Of a stretch of DNA of 64,000 nt, positions 24,516 to 34,892 are shown piece after piece (position 1 is the stretch's first letter; each line of letters begins with the position of its first letter). The notes under the pieces were generated by a model. That model did no database searches. It saw only the letters and a program-made list of their open reading frames with translations, and had not been told where the DNA came from. This DNA is from Seriola aureovittata (Eukaryota; Chordata; Actinopteri; Carangiformes; Carangidae): contig NC_079384.1 of assembly GCF_021018895.1 (NCBI RefSeq), positions 62,718 through 126,717 of the forward strand, written 5' to 3'. The position numbers were made by a program, and so were the translations under genes.

Positions 24516-25154
24516 ATGTCTCAACTTTATGGTGTGGTTTTGACTGCCAATTCTGGTATGAATGTTGTCTCTTTGCTTTTATTAAGAACGCTACTAAGAG
24601 AGAAGAAAATGAGAAAGTTTCTCATCCATGTACCACAAGGTCAACCTCCCTGTGATCTTCTTACTGGGCTTGTAAGAACAACATCTCAAGTTATAAATTT
24701 TTTTTGATGAAGTGTGCTGTATTTATTAGACTGATTATGTAATTTGAAAATTAAAACTATTTTATATTCTAGCCCCTTGAATATATGAGCCCTCCTCCGA
24801 ACCATGGAGAAGAAAACATTGTCCAGGAACCACAACCAACTGTTGTTGTAAATACTGGGGTAAGTGTTATACTTTTTCATCACTACAGTATGTAACAAGG
24901 ACCATAATGACTGATTGATGTTTTCCTTTATGTAGTGCTGCACTGGAAGTGAGTCTGGGGTAAGTGTTATAATTAATGTTCATGACTACACTGTGTAACA
25001 ATGGACATAATGACTGATTGATGTTTTCTTTTTGTAGTGCTGCATTGGAGAGGATACAATAGAGATTATTGTTCAAGTTTGTCTTGTTGTAGCGGCCCTC
25101 TTTGTGATCGTCGTTATGATCTGCGTCGGCTACATGCTGCTTTGGGAGAAATAA
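24516..25154 (+). CDS. small tail-anchored membrane protein, copy A (four coding exons)
   Basis: Family not recognised. Exons are 24516-24671, 24773-24859, 24936-24959 and 25038-25154, all with GT-AG borders and phase 0, giving 127 residues. The N-terminal half is basic and ends in PPCDLLTGL. Exon 2 is Pro-rich (PLEYMSPPPNHGEEN). Exons 3 and 4 each begin Cys-Cys (CCTGSESG, CCIGED). The last exon is one hydrophobic segment (IIVQVCLVVAALFVIVVMIC) three residues before a short WEK end, as in a C-terminally anchored protein. The stop codon overlaps the poly(A) signal (GAAATAAAAG). The start codon is uncertain; the in-frame ATG of MRKF (24609) is an alternative. Copy B at 32014 keeps all splice sites and the frame. 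Confidence 0.7.
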
Positions 25155-26062
25155 AAGTGACTGTTCAACTGTTCAGAGTCAATGTTTACTCATTGTCAGT
25201 GTTCATTATGACTCCACCTTCATTAATATAACATATACATCAGTAATAATTGTAAATTATAATAATTAATTCAGAAAGGTTCATAATTTGCATGATAACT
25301 ACTGTGCAAGAAAACAAGCTGTAATATCAATACCTTTGCACTACTACCAGGTTCTTATGTATGATAACACTGAATGAGTCTTGAGAGATGCAGCCACTTG
25401 TTTTTGATACAGAAATCTATTCACTTCAATCAGTTCTTTGATTCAGCCTGCTCTCACCCTCTTTCTTTGAAATATGAGCCTTTCAAGGACTTCCAAATTC
25501 TCAAGTACCACATACATTATATGAGAATTTGGAATTTTTTCTCTCACTTGATAACACATCATGACATGTGCCTATACCGGTGCTGCCACCTGTGTTGGAT
25601 GCAGCCCTCTATTAGCTTCCAAATGAACTAGGATTCAGCCCACGTCTGCTTTGGTCTTTGAAATATCAGCGTTTGAAATTACTTCCACATTCTCATCTAT
25701 GAGCATCATGGTAGATGAGAATTTGGAAGCTTTTCTCTCACTTGATAACTCATCATGACATGTGCCTATACTTATACTGCCACCTGTGTTGGATGCAGCC
25801 CTCTCTTAGCTTCCAAATGAACTAGGATTCAGCTCAATGTCTGCTTTGGTCTTTGAAATATAAGATTTTGAAATTACTTCCACATTCTTATCTATTGTCA
25901 TCATGGTAGATGTGAATTTGGAAGCTTTTCTCTCACTTGATAACTCATCATGATATGTGCCTATACTGATACTGCCACCTGTGTTGGATGCAGCCCTTTA
26001 TTAGCTTCCAAATGAACTAGGATTCAGCCCAATGTCTGCTTTGGTCTTTGAAATATGAGCTT
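25155..26062. other. unit junction: 3' flank then about three 195-bp satellite monomers
   Basis: 25155-25490 is shared with 32637-32970. From about 25560 to 26062 the 195-bp satellite returns with its hairpin, then unit B starts. No gene seen. Confidence 0.7.
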
Positions 26063-26746
26063 TTGAGATTACTTTGTAATTTCAAAGAATCCATAACTTT
26101 GAAATCTGTAATATTTCAAATTTCATTCAGTAGACCAGGATTTGGAATCTCCATAGATTGAAATTTGTCATTTTTGTCAATTTTTGTATTTTAAAAGAAT
26201 CAGCAACTGAAACAATGTTAACTTTCTAATATGCCATTTATTACAAATATACCTGTTTACTTTCATTGTTTTTTGAAAAGCAAATAAATATCGACCTGTA
26301 TCTCTTATTTGTCTTTTTTGTGTTGTATAAAATACAAGAAAAAAGGTCAATGAATATGTGACTTTTTTTCCCCAATACAGAGCTCTATTTTCAATAGAAA
26401 ATAAACTATTCTGTGTTACATTGGAAGAACCAAACAAACATCAGGGCACAACCCATGAAGATCCAAAATGTTACAAAACAGCTACATCCAAAATGTTACA
26501 ATAAATGTTACTGGCTCTTAGAAATGTTCTTCACCCAAAACAAATGTTATGATAAACATCAGCCAGATTCCATGTACTAAACAACAAATTCCTTGAAATA
26601 GATAAACCTATATTTCAATGTAGAAATACAAAAGTATTCTCAATAAACAAAAACAAACAAATTGGTCTCAAAATGTTTCAAGGAAGCCTGTGAGTTTGCA
26701 AACAAACATGTGCATGCTCAACAATTATTTCACTTCACTTGATTTG

Positions 26747-26881
26747 TCATCCAGTCACAGAGGCAGATATGTCAGTCATTGTCTCATAGACATTTTCCAC
26801 TTCACACATTCCACACATAATTTCATAGACTTCAGACTTCCTTTTGCTGTTTTTCTCCAGGGTGTCCATCTTGTCTTTCAC
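26747..26881 (-). CDS. predicted last exon of Ig receptor B with two YxxM motifs
   Basis: From acceptor CTCTCCAAAG at 26882 the phase-0 frame gives 44 residues with SEVYEIM and ENVYETM before the stop at 26747. A longer version starting at 26953 (acceptor ATCAG) is also in phase. YxxM is the consensus for binding the SH2 domains of PI3-kinase p85. The frame is preserved in copy A with one conservative change. Confidence 0.5.
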   Translation of the reverse strand: MKDKMDTLEKNSKRKSEVYEIMCGMCEVENVYETMTDISASVTG

Positions 26882-28415
26882 CTTTGGAGAGATTTTCAAT
26901 ATGAACGTTATTGAACACATTTTCACAATTGCTCCATCCCTTCTGTACATATACTGATGACCTGACTTCCACATTCACATATACTGACTTCCACATTCAC
27001 ATCTACACACTTCCACATTCACATATACTGACTTCCAGATTGTGATTTACGCACTTCCACATTCTCATCTATCGACCTCCACATTCACATATACTGACTT
27101 CCACATGTAATTTCAAGTATAATTTTCACATCATATTACCTACCTGATTTCTTTCCAGGACAATCCTTTTAGGCACAGCCTGCTGCCTCTTCTTCAGTAG
27201 CCATTTATGAGGAGGCAACTCATCTACTCTGATCTCATTTCCGAAGTTCTCCACATTTTTTCTTTTGCGACAAAAGAATACAATGGCTGAGATGGTGATG
27301 ATCATCAGGAGGACAATGACTGTGACTGCTGCTGAAACTGCTACATTACTAACTGCTGATTTCAGTATGAGTGTTGTGGTGCATGTTTCACAACCCACAA
27401 GGTTTTCAGCATTACAGACATAGGGACCCAGTACATCTTCTCCGGTGATTGTTAAAAACAAGTCACCAGGGAGCATCTTTTCTCTGCTTTCCTTGGACCA
27501 TGTGTACCACATTGGGGGGCTACCTTGACTGCCAATGCAACTGAGCACCACCGTCTGACCCATCTCAACCACAACCTCAGGGTTACACACAGGTTTGGTT
27601 GGCCTCTCCATTACATCCAGCCGAATGATGATGCTGCTGATTCCAGGAAGTTTTTTAACCTTGCACTGGAAGGTGTCAGAGTCTGTTAGCTTCAAGTCAT
27701 TGATGGTTATTGAACCATTGCCACTTTCAGGATCTGGAGACACAAACTGAACTCTGCTCTGAAATCGATGATCAAAATCACTGTAGATGCGATGATCTCC
27801 AGCATACCAGATAACCACTGTTTCTTCTCTCTGTATGTCTGCAGGCTTTGTGCTCCACTCAATATCAATTCCTCCCAAGTCTTCAGGAGCAAGGGTGAAG
27901 TGGCAGCTGAGGGTCACGTCGTCTCCCACTGCCGCATATGTAGGTGATAATGACCGGGACACTATCTGCAGTCCATGAGATGGTTTTGCAGTGAAAGGCA
28001 ATAATGAGAGGCTCATGAACAAATGCCATAGCTTGAGCCTGGTGATCAGAGGCTTTCGATAAGGAGGACGTCTTTGGTGAAATGCTCTAGAGATTGGCAT
28101 CTGCAGATTTTAAAAGAACAGAGTTTAAATTTGAATCAAATAGACTGACATGTGGATTTTTGTAACTATTTTAGATGAAAATATGGAACCTGCCAACATA
28201 CGGGTCCAGATTTCAATTTGTTACATTACACGTTAGCATGCTAGCTAATGCTAAAACCGAACGAACATTTTAAAATGTTCATTTCTTGATAAACCTTTTC
28301 AACAACCATTAAAACTTGTGTGCAAAGTCTTCCTAAAACAGTCAAATAACCCATAGCGGTCCAGAGAGGCTAGAAACACTCAAAATATAGTATTTTTGTC
28401 AGAGCAACTTACCAT
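26747..28415 (-). CDS. CAR/CTX-like immunoglobulin receptor, copy B (intact)
   Basis: This is a type I membrane receptor of the coxsackie-adenovirus-receptor-like (CXADR/CTX) family. Exon 1 ends in ATG|GTAAGT at 28413. The main exon is 27144-28100 (319 codons), after acceptor CTGCAG, and is one uninterrupted exon although CXADR genes normally split it. Visible in order: a basic N-terminal extension, a hydrophobic leader near residues 24-43, a V-type domain (VTLSCHFTLAPEDLGG to DSDTFQCKVKKLPG), and a second Ig domain (VLSCIGSQ to GPYVCNAEN) with the extra Cys pair (KPVC and ETC) typical of CAR. Then come a transmembrane segment (VTVIVLLMIITISAIVFFC) and a basic tail. The exon ends at CAG|GTAGGT (phase 0). 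A phase-0 last exon at 26747-26881 (or from 26953) adds a tail with VYEIM and VYETM. The function of CAR-like proteins is cell adhesion. Exon 3 is inferred from phase and conservation between copies. Confidence 0.85.
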
Positions 28416-28444
28416 TCTGATACAGCTTTCCCGCGTGTGAAAAC

Positions 28445-28474
28445 AAAATGGCTGACACTGAACTTTGAACTTTG
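28445..28474 (-). promoter_or_regulatory. promoter module of Ig gene copy B: DR1 plus GCCATTTTG
   Basis: AAGTTCAAAGTTCA (28460-28473, minus strand) followed by GCCATTTTG (28445-28453), about 30 bp upstream of the exon 1 donor. Confidence 0.45.
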
Positions 28475-29530
28475 TGACCCCAAGAATTCAAAAGCTGTCA
28501 ATTGAGCTGTACCTGACATATGTGGTAGGGCTTGGTCCTAGGTACTCTGAGTCAAATTTTGGAGGCTCTGACGCTGCCCAAACTCTGGGAATTACCCCAT
28601 TTGTCCCTTCCATATTTCAATCTATGGAATTCCAAATTCTCATCTATTTTAATGAATTGGTCGCAGATTGAACTCTGGAATATACATAGATTGAAATGTG
28701 GAATATTCCACATTTCATTCTATCGAATGGGGTTTGGAATTTGGAAGATGTTGTAAGGGGGCTCAAAATGCACAACACGCAGCCTTTGTGGTTTCATGTC
28801 AACATGACCTCATGCCCTAACAGGCTGTTTGGGTTCATAAAGCACACTTCCATTTTCATCAATTCCACTCACTGGGGCAGAAAAATGTACTTTGAGCTAG
28901 GCGCTTGATTTTGACATATGATGTAGAGCCAGGAGAGACGGTTCTGGGACAGTCACTCGCATGTCCCTATCCATTCGCTAACCTGAGTTATGCCCCCCCA
29001 AATTAATTTTTCCTAGATGAATGGAACAGATGTAAACTTGGAATTAGTAATTTCACATTCTCATTTGGTTGGTCACATGGTAGGAGGCTAAAGGTCACGA
29101 CAGCCATATTGACTTAACCCCCACACGTTCCCTGCATCACAAGGTAAGATGCTCTCTTAAAAGTGTCGATTTGGACAGGCATAGCCCTTCCAAATTAGCA
29201 GGAACTGGTTTCAAGTGTTTCTTAAACTGCTTAGACACATTTTTTCAAAAGTTTCTCTGTGAAATCTTGGTGTTTGGTGTGGCTAAGTAATATGCTAAAG
29301 TGCTAGTAGTTACGCTAACCCGCCGCGTCATAATAGATTGAAATCTGGAATCGTTTATTCCAGATTCTCATCTGTTAAAAGATGGACATTTGGAATTTGA
29401 AGGTCACAAGTAGGGTAAACTGTGGAGCACTCAAAGTGATTAGAGAAGCACCCATGAGCGTCTGTTTTCTGTTCACCTTCCACCGGTTTGTGAAGCCCTA
29501 TCCCTAACCCTAACCTAACCCAGGTTTGAC
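28475..29530. other. spacer between divergent genes in unit B, with a DR1/GCCATATTG module
   Basis: Contains several hairpin motifs (28613-28700) and the module AGGCTAAAGGTCA (29085-29097), GCCATATTG (29103-29111), donor CAAG|GTAAGA (29142). The exon 1 ATG of copy A is ACG here. The acceptor used in copy A (CACCAG) is CACCGG at 29484-29489 here, so it is destroyed. Confidence 0.5.
29502..29523 (+). promoter_or_regulatory. telomere-like repeat that could serve as splice acceptor
   Basis: TATCCCTAACCCTAACCTAACCCAG: the CTAAC units match the branch-point consensus and the run ends in CCCAG, 7 bp before the ATG of the Pro-rich membrane-protein gene. Confidence 0.35.
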
Positions 29531-30022
29531 ATGCAACCACCACCCCCGATCTACGAGCTGCCCAACGGGTCCCAGTCGGTGCCCTGTATTGAGCTGTCTC
29601 CGGAGCCCCCATACGAGCAGGTTGCCGAGTCTAAGCGACCATGCCTGGCTGAGCTGATCGACGGATGCATGAGATCTCCCCCGACCGGGACCACTGCTGC
29701 ACCCCCTACGGGGATGACACCCAGGAGCCCGGCAGAGCCAGAATCCATGCACATGGTGGCGCTCCCGCCTCCCGCTTTGTTCAAGCCGACGGCGCTGATA
29801 GGTCGCAGCAGGTGCCAAAATGAGTCTAATGTCGCCGTGCGTGTAGACACTTACCTCAGGGAGCCTACTGACCTCAGGGAGCCTACTACCATGTGCTTTT
29901 CTTTGCCCCCGTCACAGCAGTGTGGCATTGATTTCCGCTATCTGGTCATTATCTTGCTTATGTACCTGGCTGTCAACTGTATTTCGGTCATTGTGTACTT
30001 AATTCTATGGTACACTCATTAA
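29531..30022 (+). CDS. Pro-rich protein with C-terminal membrane anchor, copy B
   Basis: Family not recognised. One open exon of 163 codons starts at MQPPPPIYEL. The N-terminal part is rich in Pro with a PPxY motif (PPPIY) near residue 7, PPYEQ, and PPTG repeats, plus a small internal duplication (LREPTDLREPT) near residue 120. The last 33 residues are one hydrophobic segment (YLVIILLMYLAVNCISVIVY) ending in LWYTH, so it is probably tail-anchored. An AATAAA at 30128 follows. The layout (Pro-rich head, Cys, single C-terminal anchor) resembles the four-exon gene at 24516 and 32014, but sequence homology is not clear. A truncated relic of the same start is at 24033, and related inverted sequence is at 30835-31044. 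A non-coding exon 1 at about 29103-29142 is likely. Confidence 0.6.
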   Translation: MQPPPPIYELPNGSQSVPCIELSPEPPYEQVAESKRPCLAELIDGCMRSPPTGTTAAPPTGMTPRSPAEPESMHMVALPPPALFKPTALIGRSRCQNESNVAVRVDTYLREPTDLREPTTMCFSLPPSQQCGIDFRYLVIILLMYLAVNCISVIVYLILWYTH

Positions 30023-30368
30023 CAATGTACTTTGTTCTTTGTTTTCAAGCCTTGGCATTGTTTTACATTTAAACGTTTTCAATTTATGTTTATCTGTTGT
30101 TGTCACACACAATATTTAATAATAGTAAATAAAAGTTCAAAGTTTTTATCAAAGTGTGGTAATTCTATTAAAAACGAGGCCCAGGAACTGGTTTCAAGTG
30201 TTTCTTAAAGACCGTAGACATATTCTTTCAAAAGTTTTTATGTGAAATCTTGGTAAAAAAAAGAGGCGTTTGGTGTGGCTAAGTAAAAGCTAAAGCGCTA
30301 GGATAACAGATTGAAATTTGGAATCTGTGATTCCAGATTCTCATCTGGAGACGGTTGGTCACATGGTA

Positions 30369-30427
30369 AGGTCAAAGGTCGTGGCAGCCATATGTACTTC
30401 ACCTCCACATGGTCCCTGCGACACAAG
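30369..30427 (+). promoter_or_regulatory. promoter and exon 1 module of Pro-rich gene C
   Basis: AGGTCAAAGGTCG (30369-30381, DR1), GCCATATG (30387), ATG at 30409, donor CAAG|GTATGA at 30427. Confidence 0.45.
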
Positions 30428-30873
30428 GTATGATGCTCTCTTAAAAGTAGGAACTGGTTTCAAGTGTTTCTTAAACAGCTTAGACACATTTTTTCAAAAG
30501 TTTTTGTGTGAAATCTTGCTTTTAAAAGAGGCATTTTAGTGTGGCTAAGTAATATGCTAAAGTGCTAGCAGTAGTGCTATCCCGCCATGTCATAATAGAT
30601 TGAAATCTGGAATTGGTTATTCCAGATTCTCATCTGTTAAAAGATGGACATTTGGAATTTGAAGGTGACAAGTAGGGTAAACTGTGGAGCAGTCAAAGTG
30701 ACTAGAGAAGCACCCAAAAGCGTCTGTTTTCTGTTCACCTTTCACCAGTTTGTGAGCCTTCTGATGAATCCCTCCTGGGGACCCAGACCGAGCCCGCCGC
30801 TGAGACGCTGACTTTGTCTCATACAGGCACCTGGTCAGATCCAACACGGCCATCGCCCTGTCCAAGGCGTTAG
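30409..30873 (+). CDS. short Pro-rich family member C (two exons, putative)
   Basis: Exon 1 is 30409-30427 (MVPATQ plus one base). Exon 2 is 30749-30873 after acceptor CACCTTTCACCAG. Joined, they give 47 residues: VCEPSDESLLGTQTEP and a short unrelated end. Exon 1, the intron position and phase match copies A and D. The exon 2 body has been replaced: beyond about 30830 the sequence is an inverted piece of the MQPPPP-type gene. Possibly a degenerate copy; the function is unknown. Confidence 0.35.
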
Positions 30874-31044
30874 GCCAAGTCGGGAACATCCACATCGGAA
30901 CGTAGGGGTTGTGGCAGGGTTCGTCCAGGCAGGGGGCGCAACAGTTGCCCCGATCGGGGGAGGTCTCTGGCGGTGGGTAACCGGCTTGAACAGGGACACT
31001 CTTTTTGACTTGACAACCTGCTTGTTCGGGGGCGGTGGCTGCAT
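30835..31044 (-). pseudogene. inverted fragment related to the MQPPPP Pro-rich gene
   Basis: The minus strand starts MQPPPPNKQVVKSKR and shares words with the 29531 protein (SLFKP, PPIGATVAPP versus PPTGTTAAPP), but the membrane anchor is missing and the reading frame runs into the antisense of gene C. An overlapping 153-codon frame (30617-31078) also exists; I cannot tell whether either is used. Confidence 0.35.
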
Positions 31045-31078
31045 GTGGAACTAAATTGAGGCAAGTCCCATCATCCAT

Positions 31079-31700
31079 AGGGCAGTGTCAGCCATATTGA
31101 TTTGATCTCCATGATTGCTGTATCAGCAAGACAGGTTGGTCTCATTGGTTGGTCATTTTCAATGGTTTATAGCCGATTTGAACAGTTCTTACTCATTTGA
31201 ATTGTCATAAAATGATTGTAGGCACAATTTGTCATTATTTCTCGAAAGTTTTTGTTGAAATTCTACTCATTGAAATGGGTTTTTCATGTTGCTATTTAGC
31301 ATGCTAAAGTGCTAGTGTAATAGATTGGAATCTGGGACACGATCATATTATCTTCCATATTTTCATCTATTAAATTGAAGCAGCTCCCATCATCCTTAGG
31401 TCAGCGTCAGACATATTGATTTGATCTCCATGACTGCTGTGTCAGCAAGGCAGGTTGGTCTCATAAAAATGTAATTTTCAACGGTTTATAGCCCATTTGA
31501 ACAGATCTTACTCATTTGTATTGTCTTAGAAGGAGTTTAGGCACAATTTGTCATGATTTCTCAGAAGGTTTTAGTTGAAATTCTACTCATTGAAATCGTT
31601 TTTTCATGTTGCTATTTAGCATGCTAAAGTGCTAGTGTAATAGATTGGAATCTGGGTCACGATCACATTATCTTCCATATTTTCATCTATTAAATGGAGG
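31079..31700. repeat. direct duplication of a promoter-like segment (about 320 bp twice)
   Basis: 31081-31380 and 31395-31695 are near-identical. Each carries CATATTGATTTGATCTCCATG, an exon-1-like ATG and an AGACAG or AGGCAG|GTTGGT donor, just upstream of the tail-anchored gene B. Confidence 0.7.
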
Positions 31701-32013
31701 CAGCTCCAGTTGAAGCTGCACGCGATTAGTGCAAGCAAAGCGGTTGACACAGAGGAGGGAGGGAGGGGCAGATGGCAGTTTGATTGGCACACAGGATAAA
31801 CACAGGATTTACAGGATTGTCGGTTCCACAGCTGACTGATTTTTAAATTTTTTATGAAAAAGCATTAAATTACTTTGTTGCTGTCGGGGTGTGAAGAGGA
31901 TTTCAAGCAATTCAGTAAAAAATGCTCCAGAAATACATCTCCTACCCTACCTTTAATACTAGGGAATAACATTTGGAATTTGGAAACACTGACATAGACT
32001 AGGTTTTGAACAA

Positions 32014-32636
32014 ATGTCTCAACTTTATAGTGTGGTTTTGACTGCCAATTCTGGTATGAATGTTGTCTCTTTGCTTAGAAGAGAGAAGAAAATGAGAAAG
32101 TTTCTCATCCGTGTACCACAAGGTCAACCTCCCTGTGATCTTCTTTCTGGGCTTGTAAGAACAACATCTGAAGTTATACATTTTTTTGATGAAGTGTGCT
32201 GTATTTATTAGACTGATTATTAAATTGGAAAATTAAAACTATTTCATATTCTAGCCCCTTGAATATATGACCCCTCCTCCGAACCATGGAGAAGAAAACA
32301 TTGTCCAGGAACCACAACCAACTGTTGTTGTAAATACTGGGGTAAGTGTTATACTTTTTCATGACTACAGTGTGTAACAAGGACCATAATGACTAATTTA
32401 TGTTTTCCTTTATGTAGTGCTGCCATGGAAGTGAGTCTGGGGTAAGTGTTATAATTAATGTTCATGACTACACTGTGTAACAATGGACATAATGACTGAT
32501 TGATGTTTTCTTTTTGTAGTGCTGCACTGGAGACAATACAACAGAGATTATTCTTCAAGTTTGTCTTGTTGTAGCATTCCTCTTTGTGATCGGCGTTATG
32601 ATCTGGCTTGGCTACATGCTGCTTTGGAAGAAATAA
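32014..32636 (+). CDS. small tail-anchored membrane protein, copy B (four coding exons)
   Basis: Exons are 32014-32154, 32255-32341, 32418-32441 and 32520-32636, all phase 0 with GT-AG borders, giving 122 residues. Compared with copy A (24516) it lacks five residues in exon 1 and has substitutions concentrated in the Cys-rich and membrane exons (CCHGSESG, CCTGDNTTEIILQVCLVV, WKK end). The Pro-rich exon 2 is nearly unchanged. Frame and splice sites have survived duplication, which argues for a functional gene. No family recognised. The stop again overlaps AATAAA. Confidence 0.7.
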
Positions 32637-33430
32637 AAGTGACTGTTCAACTGTTCAGAGTCAATGTTTACTTATTGTCAGTGTTCATTATGACTCCACC
32701 TTCATTAATATAACATACACATCAGTAATAATTGTAAATTATAATAATTAATTCAAAAAGGTTCATAATTTGCATGATAACTACTGTGCAAGAAAACAAT
32801 CTGTAATATCAATACCTTTGCACTACTACCAGGTTCTTATGTATGATAACACTGCATGAGTCTTGAATGATGCAGCCACTTGTTTTTGATACAGCAATCT
32901 ACACACCTCCATCAGTTCTTTGATTCAACCTGCTCTCACCCTCTTTCTTTGAAATATGAGCCTTTCAAGGACTTCCAAATTCTCAAGTACCACATACATT
33001 ATATGAGAATTTGGATTTTTTTCTCTCACTTGATAACACATCATGACATGTGCCTATACTGATCCTGTTGGAAGCAGCCCTCTATTAGCTTCCAAATTAA
33101 CTAGGATTCAGCCCACTGTCTGCTTTGGTCTTTGAAATATGAGCCTTTGAAATTACTTCCATATTCTCATCTATGGGCATCATGGTAGATGAGAATTTGG
33201 AAGTTTTTTCTGACTTGATAACTCATCATGACATGTGCCTATACTGATGTTGCCACCTGTGCTCATGTATTAACATGGGTCCCATTGTAACAGATGAGAA
33301 TCTGGAATGAAGAGACTGCGGATTGGAACTACTGAAAAGAAAAACAAACATTACTTTCTCAAACATTTTATTCTTTTTTTATATGATCAGAACTCAAGAC
33401 CATAATTCAACAACTCTTTCTCAAAACAGA
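32637..33430. other. 3' flank of unit B and one 195-bp satellite monomer
   Basis: Matches the 25155-25560 flank, then a diverged satellite monomer (33040-33240), then a short AT-rich stretch. No gene seen. Confidence 0.6.
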
Positions 33431-33436
33431 AAACAT

Positions 33437-33455
33437 GATTAGAACCTTTATTTTC
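33437..33455 (-). terminator. poly(A) signal of Pro-rich gene E
   Basis: GTTTGAAAATAAAGGTTCT on the minus strand, identical to the sequence at the end of gene A (23540-23558). Confidence 0.6.
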
Positions 33456-33598
33456 AAACTTTTCACAGCCAGGCAAACGAAAAGTGGCTTAACTGCACAA
33501 CAGGAACATACCCCGCTCTTGTAAAGCATCCAAAAACCCTCCTGAAAACAACCACACACCATTTGTATCTTTCAATTTCTGGAGGAAACGCTTTTGGC

Positions 33599-33883
33599 TC
33601 AGCCAGGCTCAGTATGGGACGTTGCCTCGTCCCCGGCGGTGGGCTCGGTCTGGGTCCCCGTAGGGTCACCCGCGGTGGGCTCGGTCTGGGACCTGCCGGT
33701 GGGTTCGGTCAGGGTCCCTGCAGGGTCACCAGCGGTTGGCTCAGTCTTGGACCCAGCGATGGGTTCGGGCTGGGTTCCTGCAGGGTCACCGGCGGTCAGC
33801 TCAGTCAGGGTCCCCAGTGGGCCTTCGGTGGTCTGCTCGGTCCGGGACCGGAACTGCAAGGGGTTTGCTGACATGTCGTCCAT
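33599..33883 (-). CDS. Pro/Thr/Glu repeat ORF, Pro-rich family member E (inverted)
   Basis: A minus-strand frame of 94 codons starts MDDMSANPLQ and continues with repeats of the type TAGDPAGTQPEPTAG, the same word family as the alternative frame of gene A (DDMSMCPN, GTQTEP). An exon-1-like module lies upstream (ATG at 34289, donor CACAG|GTAAGA at 34270). That exon is 20 bp rather than 19, so joining to the acceptor at 33894 meets a stop after eight codons; only the internal ATG gives a product. Could be a pseudogene or a case where the other frame is the real one. Poly(A) signal at 33437. Confidence 0.35.
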   Translation of the reverse strand: MDDMSANPLQFRSRTEQTTEGPLGTLTELTAGDPAGTQPEPIAGSKTEPTAGDPAGTLTEPTGRSQTEPTAGDPTGTQTEPTAGDEATSHTEPG

Positions 33884-33901
33884 TCTTCAGAGACTGGGAA
33901 A

Positions 33902-34800
33902 AGGTGAATGGTAAACGGACAATGCCTATGATTTTTTCTAATCACTTTCACTTCTTTACACTTTACGCTACTTGTCACCTTCAAATTTCAAATTTCCATC
34001 TAGTATACTGCATTAACAGATGAGAATTTGGAATCGGCCGATTCCAGATTTCAATCTGTTACGACGTTGCGGGTTAGGGCTACTGCTAGCACTTTAGCAT
34101 GTTCAATGCCACATCAAATTCCCCCTTTTAAAACTAAGATTTCACACAAAAACTTTGTCTAAGCTCTTAAAAACTTGTCTAAGCTCTTAATTAAACACCT
34201 GAGACCAGTTACCACTGTTCAAACGGGCTAAAATGTGCCTGAAATGGAACTTCTAAGAGAGCATCTTACCTGTGTCTTGGAGAGCACATGGAGATGAAGT
34301 CAAAATGGCTCCCACTGACCTACGACCTCTGTGACCATGTGACTATGGAACAGCCTCGATATGAGAATGTGGCATCACAGTCTCGCTTATTCCACATTCT
34401 CATCTGTAAAATTTGGCGCCATGTTAACAGATGAGAATATGGAATGTACTGATTCCAAATTTTCATCTACTCTCTTCATCTATAAAAAGGGGGCGACCTC
34501 ATGACTTTGGAGGGCTGTAACTCAGGGCCGCAAATGGCCAGGGACGCGGGACCGACTGTCCCCGAATTGTCTCTTGCAGCTCTACATCATTTATCATATT
34601 CCATCTCCTTCTCCAAAGTCAACATTATCTGCCTCAGGCTGATTCTACTTCACTGTCAACATGTGGGACTCAAGGGCTTTCACACCCTCCAGCTCATTTG
34701 GATGAAAATGCACATTTTGCCCAAACTAAGTCATAGACCCATAATCCAGGTATTAATAGATTGGAATCTGAAATCTGGGAATTCCAGTTTTTCATTTATT
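33902..34800. other. spacer with several hairpin motifs and the promoter of gene E
   Basis: Hairpins include TTCCACATTCTCATCTGT ... ACAGATGAGAATATGGAA (34390-34443). A promoter module for the minus strand is at 34301-34328 (GCCATTTTG and a DR1-like half-site pair). ORF 34501-34839 shows no recognisable family. Confidence 0.5.
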
Positions 34801-34892
34801 AATATGGGACCAAATTTTACATATGAGAATGTGGAATGAGAATTGCAAAATTCTAAATTCTTCAAATGAGAACCTTAATAGGCTTAGGGTTG

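Noticed and set aside
20438..28100. Ig genes as processed retrocopies because the ectodomain is one exon
   Set aside because: Both copies keep a strong donor after exon 1, an acceptor before the main exon and a donor at its end, so they are spliced genes. The large exon could still have come from an older retrocopy.
32174..32558. Minus-strand ORFs over the tail-anchored gene (also 24686-25076)
   Set aside because: Antisense to well-bordered exons and introns of the plus-strand gene.
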